Origin: Paraburkholderia elongata
GTDB taxonomy: Bacteria > Pseudomonadota > Gammaproteobacteria > Burkholderiales > Burkholderiaceae
Direction: 5' to 3'
DNA: 46,307 nt
NCBI RefSeq assembly: GCF_013177735.1
Contig: NZ_WOEZ01000204.1
Span: 1-46,307, forward strand
The position numbers and the translations under genes are program-made. Shown piece after piece: positions 42,979 through 46,307 of this stretch. Position 1 is the stretch's first letter. Each line of letters begins with the position of its first letter. The notes under the pieces were generated by a model. That model was not told the origin of the DNA and did no database searches. It saw only the letters and a program-made list of their open reading frames with translations.

Positions 42979-44529
42979 TCATTGGAAGTTCTGGCCGACG
43001 TTATTGATGTTGTGCTCAAACATTCGCAGGCTGTCGCTTGCGTGCCAGCCGCCGCCCAGCGCCTTATAGAGTGCGACGAGCGAAAGCGCCGTATCACGCT
43101 CGCTCTGCGCCAATTTGTCGTCGGCGGCGTACAGCGAGCGTTCGGCATCGAGCACGGAGAGGAAGTCATTGAGGCCTTGCTTGTAGAGCCGCGTCGCGAT
43201 GGTCACGGCTTCCCGGTCGGCAGTGACCTCGGCCGCAAGCCTCTCATGCCGTACCTTGGACTGCGCATAAGACACGAGCGCAGTCTCGACATCCCTCAGG
43301 GCACCGAGAACTATCCGCTGGTACGCTGCCGCGGCTTGATCGGTCCGCGCTTCTTCAGCGTGCATTTCGAAGCGAACCTTGCCGGCATCGAAGATCAGCC
43401 AGTTGATGCTCGGGCCGATCGAGAAATAGCGGCTCGGCGCGGTTAGAAAAGTCGACGCGTTCAGGCTCTCCAGACCCGCAACCCCGGTCAGCGAGAAGTG
43501 CGGATAGAGATCGGCTTGAGCGACGCCAATGCGGGCGTTCGCGGCGGCAATCCGGCGTTCGGCCGCGCGGATATCCGGCCGGCGGCGCAGCAGGTCGGAC
43601 GGCAGTCCCACCGGCACGTCCGCGACCGGCGCTGGAATCGCTTGCGGGGTATCCAGTTGCGCGAGCAGTTGCTCCGGTGGATGACCGATCAGCGCACCGA
43701 TTCGATAAATGGACGCGCGTTCATTCGCCTCGAATGTCGGAATGGCGGCTTCGGTATCCGAGACTTGCGCTTGCGCACGCAGCACATCGAGACGCGAGGC
43801 CAGCCCCGCATCGAATTGCGAGCGGGTCAGCGAAAGCGAGTCCTGCTGGATCGACAGATTGCTGCGTGCCACGGCGAGTTGCCGCTGCACGCCGCGCAAT
43901 TCGATGTAGTTGCGCGCAATCTCCGCGAGCAACGTCAACTCGACATCCCCGCGGTCCGCCACGATCGCCTGATACGACGCGTCAGCGGCCTCGACGCCGC
44001 GCCGCTTGCCGCCGAACACGTCGATCTCCCACGATGCGTCGAACCCGGCCTGCCATAGATTGCCGTTGGCACCCGGGCCGAGACCGCCGGGCGGTACGCC
44101 GACCGGCACGTTGGCGCTGCCATGGGTCCGGTCGTATTGGGCACCTGCGTCGGCACTCGGGTATTGATCTGCTCCAGCGATACCGCGCAAGGCTCGCGCT
44201 TCGCGTATGCGGGCTTCGGCGACAGCCAGGTCGGGCGCGGAATGCAGCGCGTCTGCGATAAGTGAGTCGAGAGTCGCGTCACCAAAACCTTTCCACCAGG
44301 CGTCATCCGACGTCTGCGGTTGTTTCGCCGCGCTGGATGTCGAGCTGATAGGTTCCGTGTAGCTCGCCGGCATCACTGGCTTCGGCGGCACATAGTCGGG
44401 CCCCACGGTGCAACCCGCAAGGAGTCCAGACCATACCGCGACGCTAGCGGCGATGGCGGTGACACGCCGTCGGCGGCTATGACGAAGGCTTGGCGGCCAA
44501 GCTGCCGCTAGTTCCGAAAGCCGAGCCAT
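42979..44529 (-). CDS. outer-membrane efflux lipoprotein, NodT/OprM family
   Basis: This 516-residue TolC-like outer-membrane channel protein has a signal peptide ending in the lipobox LLAGC (Cys at about 40), so the mature protein is a lipoprotein. The conserved start VGPDYVPPKP after the Cys and the NodT block SWEIDVFGGKRRGVEAA, repeated in degenerate form in the second half, identify the family. RRRPDIRAAERRIAAANARI is another typical block. It is the third gene of a leftward operon with an EmrB-type transporter and an EmrA/HlyD adaptor. Its start overlaps the adaptor's stop by 22 bases. The three together should form a tripartite drug-efflux pump. Confidence 0.93.
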   Translation of the reverse strand: MARLSELAAAWPPSLRHSRRRRVTAIAASVAVWSGLLAGCTVGPDYVPPKPVMPASYTEPISSTSSAAKQPQTSDDAWWKGFGDATLDSLIADALHSAPDLAVAEARIREARALRGIAGADQYPSADAGAQYDRTHGSANVPVGVPPGGLGPGANGNLWQAGFDASWEIDVFGGKRRGVEAADASYQAIVADRGDVELTLLAEIARNYIELRGVQRQLAVARSNLSIQQDSLSLTRSQFDAGLASRLDVLRAQAQVSDTEAAIPTFEANERASIYRIGALIGHPPEQLLAQLDTPQAIPAPVADVPVGLPSDLLRRRPDIRAAERRIAAANARIGVAQADLYPHFSLTGVAGLESLNASTFLTAPSRYFSIGPSINWLIFDAGKVRFEMHAEEARTDQAAAAYQRIVLGALRDVETALVSYAQSKVRHERLAAEVTADREAVTIATRLYKQGLNDFLSVLDAERSLYAADDKLAQSERDTALSLVALYKALGGGWHASDSLRMFEHNINNVGQNFQ

Positions 44530-45635
44530 GCCGGGCGCTCCCTCACGAAGATTTCCGTTTCGACGGACATGCCCGGCGAGATCAATTTAAGGGCTTCTCC
44601 AGGATTGTCGAGCTCGATTTTCACCGGCACCCGTTGCACCACCTTCACGAAATTGCCCGTTGCGTTCTCCGGCGGCAGGAGCGCAAAGTGCGAACCGGTC
44701 CCGCGCTGGATACTGTCGACGTGACCGCGCAGCCGCAGGTCCGGAAACGCGTCGACGAGGACCGTGACCTGCTGGCCCGGTCGGACGTGGGTCAACTGCG
44801 TTTCCTTGTAGTTGGCGATCACGTAGAGCTTGTCCGGAACGACCGACAACAACGTCTGCCCGGGCTGCACAAAGTTGCCCTGCTCGACGCTCTTGTTCGC
44901 GACACTGCCGGACTCGGTCGCGTAGATTTTGGTGTACGACAGGTTGAGCGTCGCCTGCTCGAGCATCGCGTGCGCCTGGGCGACTGCGGCCTCTGCCGTT
45001 TTGACCTGGGAGCGCGTGAGCTTCGCCTGCGCTTGTAATGCGTCGACCTTGACCTGGGCCGCGGTAACGGAGGCGCGTGTACCATCGGCGGCCGCCTTCG
45101 CCTCATCGACCCGCTCCGACGACACGGCCCGCACATCGGCGACGGATTGCAGCCGCGCAAGATTGACGACGGCAAGCTTCGCATTGGCTTTGGAAACGTC
45201 GAGTTCCGCCTGCTGCTGGCCGATATTGGCGTCGGCCACCGCAACCTGATTGCGCGCTTCTTCCAGCTTGCCGACGGCCGCCGCGACATTGGCACGCGCG
45301 ACATCCACCTGAACGGCATAGTCGCGCGGGTCGAGTTCGACGAGGAGATCGCCGGCCGTCACCTTGCTATTGTCGTTCACATGAAGCGTCTGCACGTAAG
45401 CCGGCACCTTGGGGATGACCGAGACGAGATGCGCGTCGATGTAGGCGTCGTCCGTCTGCTTCTCGTACAGGTCCGGCACCAGGAAATACGCGGCGATCGT
45501 CAACAGGACAATCAGCGCGAGAATGCCCAGGATCAACCACCGCCGATCGCCTGGCTGCGGTGGCGGGGGCGCCGCAGGAGCCATGACGGGCGGCGGCGTG
45601 GTGGCCGGTTTTTGAACCGGTGGTACTTCGCTCAT
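44508..45635 (-). CDS. HlyD/EmrA-family membrane fusion protein
   Basis: This is a 375-residue periplasmic adaptor. A Pro/Ala-rich cytoplasmic tail is followed by one membrane anchor (LILGILALIVLLTIAAYFLVP, split here as LILGILALIVLL and TIAAYFLVP), then the biotinyl-lipoyl motif DAYIDAHLVSVIPKV, a long alpha-helical hairpin (about residues 90-230, Ala/Gln/Glu-rich) and the barrel domain with YTKIYATESGSV, VVPDKLYVIANYKETQLTHV and RPGQQVTVLVDAFPD. It matches EmrA proteins, which link an MFS pump to the outer-membrane channel. The gene lies 64 bases after the EmrB-type gene and overlaps the NodT gene by 22 bases. Confidence 0.93.
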   Translation of the reverse strand: MSEVPPVQKPATTPPPVMAPAAPPPPQPGDRRWLILGILALIVLLTIAAYFLVPDLYEKQTDDAYIDAHLVSVIPKVPAYVQTLHVNDNSKVTAGDLLVELDPRDYAVQVDVARANVAAAVGKLEEARNQVAVADANIGQQQAELDVSKANAKLAVVNLARLQSVADVRAVSSERVDEAKAAADGTRASVTAAQVKVDALQAQAKLTRSQVKTAEAAVAQAHAMLEQATLNLSYTKIYATESGSVANKSVEQGNFVQPGQTLLSVVPDKLYVIANYKETQLTHVRPGQQVTVLVDAFPDLRLRGHVDSIQRGTGSHFALLPPENATGNFVKVVQRVPVKIELDNPGEALKLISPGMSVETEIFVRERPAWLGFRN

Positions 45636-45699
45636 CGCTGCCTCCGGCCGCGCGGATGGATCGAGGTGGGAACAGTCATCGTTTTCACGGCCGCGCTCC

Positions 45700-46307
45700 T
45701 TATTTTTTGACCACCGGGGTCGGCGGGATGATGGGAACGAGGCACAGCGCGACCACGCCGACCACTGCCATGAAGGCGAACGCGTCCGCGTTGCTCAGCG
45801 TGGCAGCCTGGCGCGCGCCTGCTTCGGCGAGAATTTTCAACGCGGCGCGCTGGCCCTCGATAGGGGTATAACCGCCGCGCGCGACTAGTGTGGCACTCAC
45901 CGACGCGAGCCAGTCTTGCGTGACCGGATTGTTGTGCCTAAGGTGCTCGAACAGACGCGATGAATGAAGCGTCTCGCGATGCCCGATGAGAATGGTCAGC
46001 AGCGCGACGCCAAGCGAAGCGCCGAACTGCCGGAAGGTCATGTACAGCGAGACGCCGTCGAGCAGCTTGTTCTGCTCGATCCTGGCCACCGTGCCGCTGC
46101 CCACCGCCGGCAACAACGGGGACAGGCAGCAGGCGTAAAGGATCAGCGGAGCGACATAGTAGTAGCCCGGCGTGTCCGTCGTCAGCAGGCGATTGAACAG
46201 GACCATCGACGCGATCAGCATGAGGAGCGCGATCACGATCGTCTTGCGCTGGCCGATCCGCGCGATGAGGCCGACCATGAACGGCCGGATGGCGGCTGCG
46301 GTCAACG
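45700..46307 (-). CDS. EmrB/QacA-type MFS drug transporter, C-terminal part (5' end outside window)
   Basis: The C-terminal ~201 residues of an MFS DHA2-family pump, running off the right edge. Features are the loop VGLIARIGQRKTIVI, several hydrophobic segments and the YMTFRQFGASLGVALLTIL helix typical of the C-terminal half of EmrB. The end carries a hydrophobic segment and the tail PPTPVVKK. The N-terminal half with the loop 2-3 motif is not in the window. It is the first visible gene of the emrB-emrA-nodT operon. A regulator (often MarR or LysR) would be expected beyond the edge. Confidence 0.92.
   Translation of the reverse strand, partial: LTAAAIRPFMVGLIARIGQRKTIVIALLMLIASMVLFNRLLTTDTPGYYYVAPLILYACCLSPLLPAVGSGTVARIEQNKLLDGVSLYMTFRQFGASLGVALLTILIGHRETLHSSRLFEHLRHNNPVTQDWLASVSATLVARGGYTPIEGQRAALKILAEAGARQAATLSNADAFAFMAVVGVVALCLVPIIPPTPVVKK

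Overview
The window is a GC-rich, densely coded stretch of a Gram-negative chromosome. The families (AAHS-type MFS carrier, 3-hydroxybutyrate-oligomer hydrolase, persulfide dioxygenase-rhodanese fusion, EmrAB/NodT tripartite pump, GH63-like glucosidase) and the base composition point to a soil or plant-associated Burkholderiales bacterium, most likely Paraburkholderia/Caballeronia/Burkholderia. This is inference: there is no rRNA or other phylogenetic marker. The layout is that of an accessory region on a large replicon: short operons, each with its own regulator, mixed with single genes and decayed gene ends. I see no tRNA, rRNA, CRISPR array, insertion sequence, phage gene or replication origin.

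Region by region. 1-3.7 kb: the 3' end of an aldehyde dehydrogenase, a large alpha/beta-hydrolase-like protein, an AHSA1/SRPBCC protein and a small probably exported hydrolase. 3.8-5.9 kb: a SnoaL-like protein plus a short-chain dehydrogenase, divergent from a TetR regulator, with two matching operator-like inverted repeats between them. 5.9-10.4 kb: a probable catabolic cluster with an MFS carrier, a two-cysteine maleate-isomerase-type enzyme, a divergent LysR regulator with a 17-bp perfect palindrome, and a D-2-hydroxyacid dehydrogenase. 10.4-13.4 kb: a small orphan SRA-like protein, then a peroxiredoxin and persulfide dioxygenase-rhodanese operon, then an ArsR regulator remnant. 13.4-19.7 kb: a membrane diguanylate cyclase, an orphan protein, a truncated ECF41-type sigma factor, two acyltransferase-3 membrane proteins and a DUF1810 protein.

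19.7-25 kb: a streptogramin-lyase-like secreted propeller, a DUF1801 protein, a methyltransferase, a YcaC-type hydrolase preceded by a 32-codon reading frame, a dihydrofolate reductase resembling the trimethoprim-resistant DfrA group, and a cupin. 25-30 kb: an exported 3-hydroxybutyrate-oligomer hydrolase, a secreted Asp-box (sialidase-like) protein, and a tandem-ACT protein. 30-34 kb: an operon of a cytoplasmic-looking trypsin/PDZ protease and a NarL-type regulator with a degenerate receiver, then a dmeRF cobalt/nickel efflux operon with visible operators and a DUF1289 gene. 34-37 kb: a flavin reductase lacking its iron-sulfur domain, a PAP2 phosphatase and PsuG. 37-43 kb: a GH63-like glucosidase, a thioredoxin-fold protein, a cupin remnant and an MscS channel with a C-terminal cNMP-like domain. 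43-46.3 kb: a NodT / HlyD-EmrA / EmrB drug-efflux operon running off the right edge.

No single large new system stands out. The points most worth a second look are the DfrA-like reductase, the orphan SRA-like protein, the DmeF exporter with its inserted domain and clear operators, the protease/pseudo-receiver pair, the ECF41 remnant, and the channel whose cNMP pocket lacks its phosphate-binding arginine.
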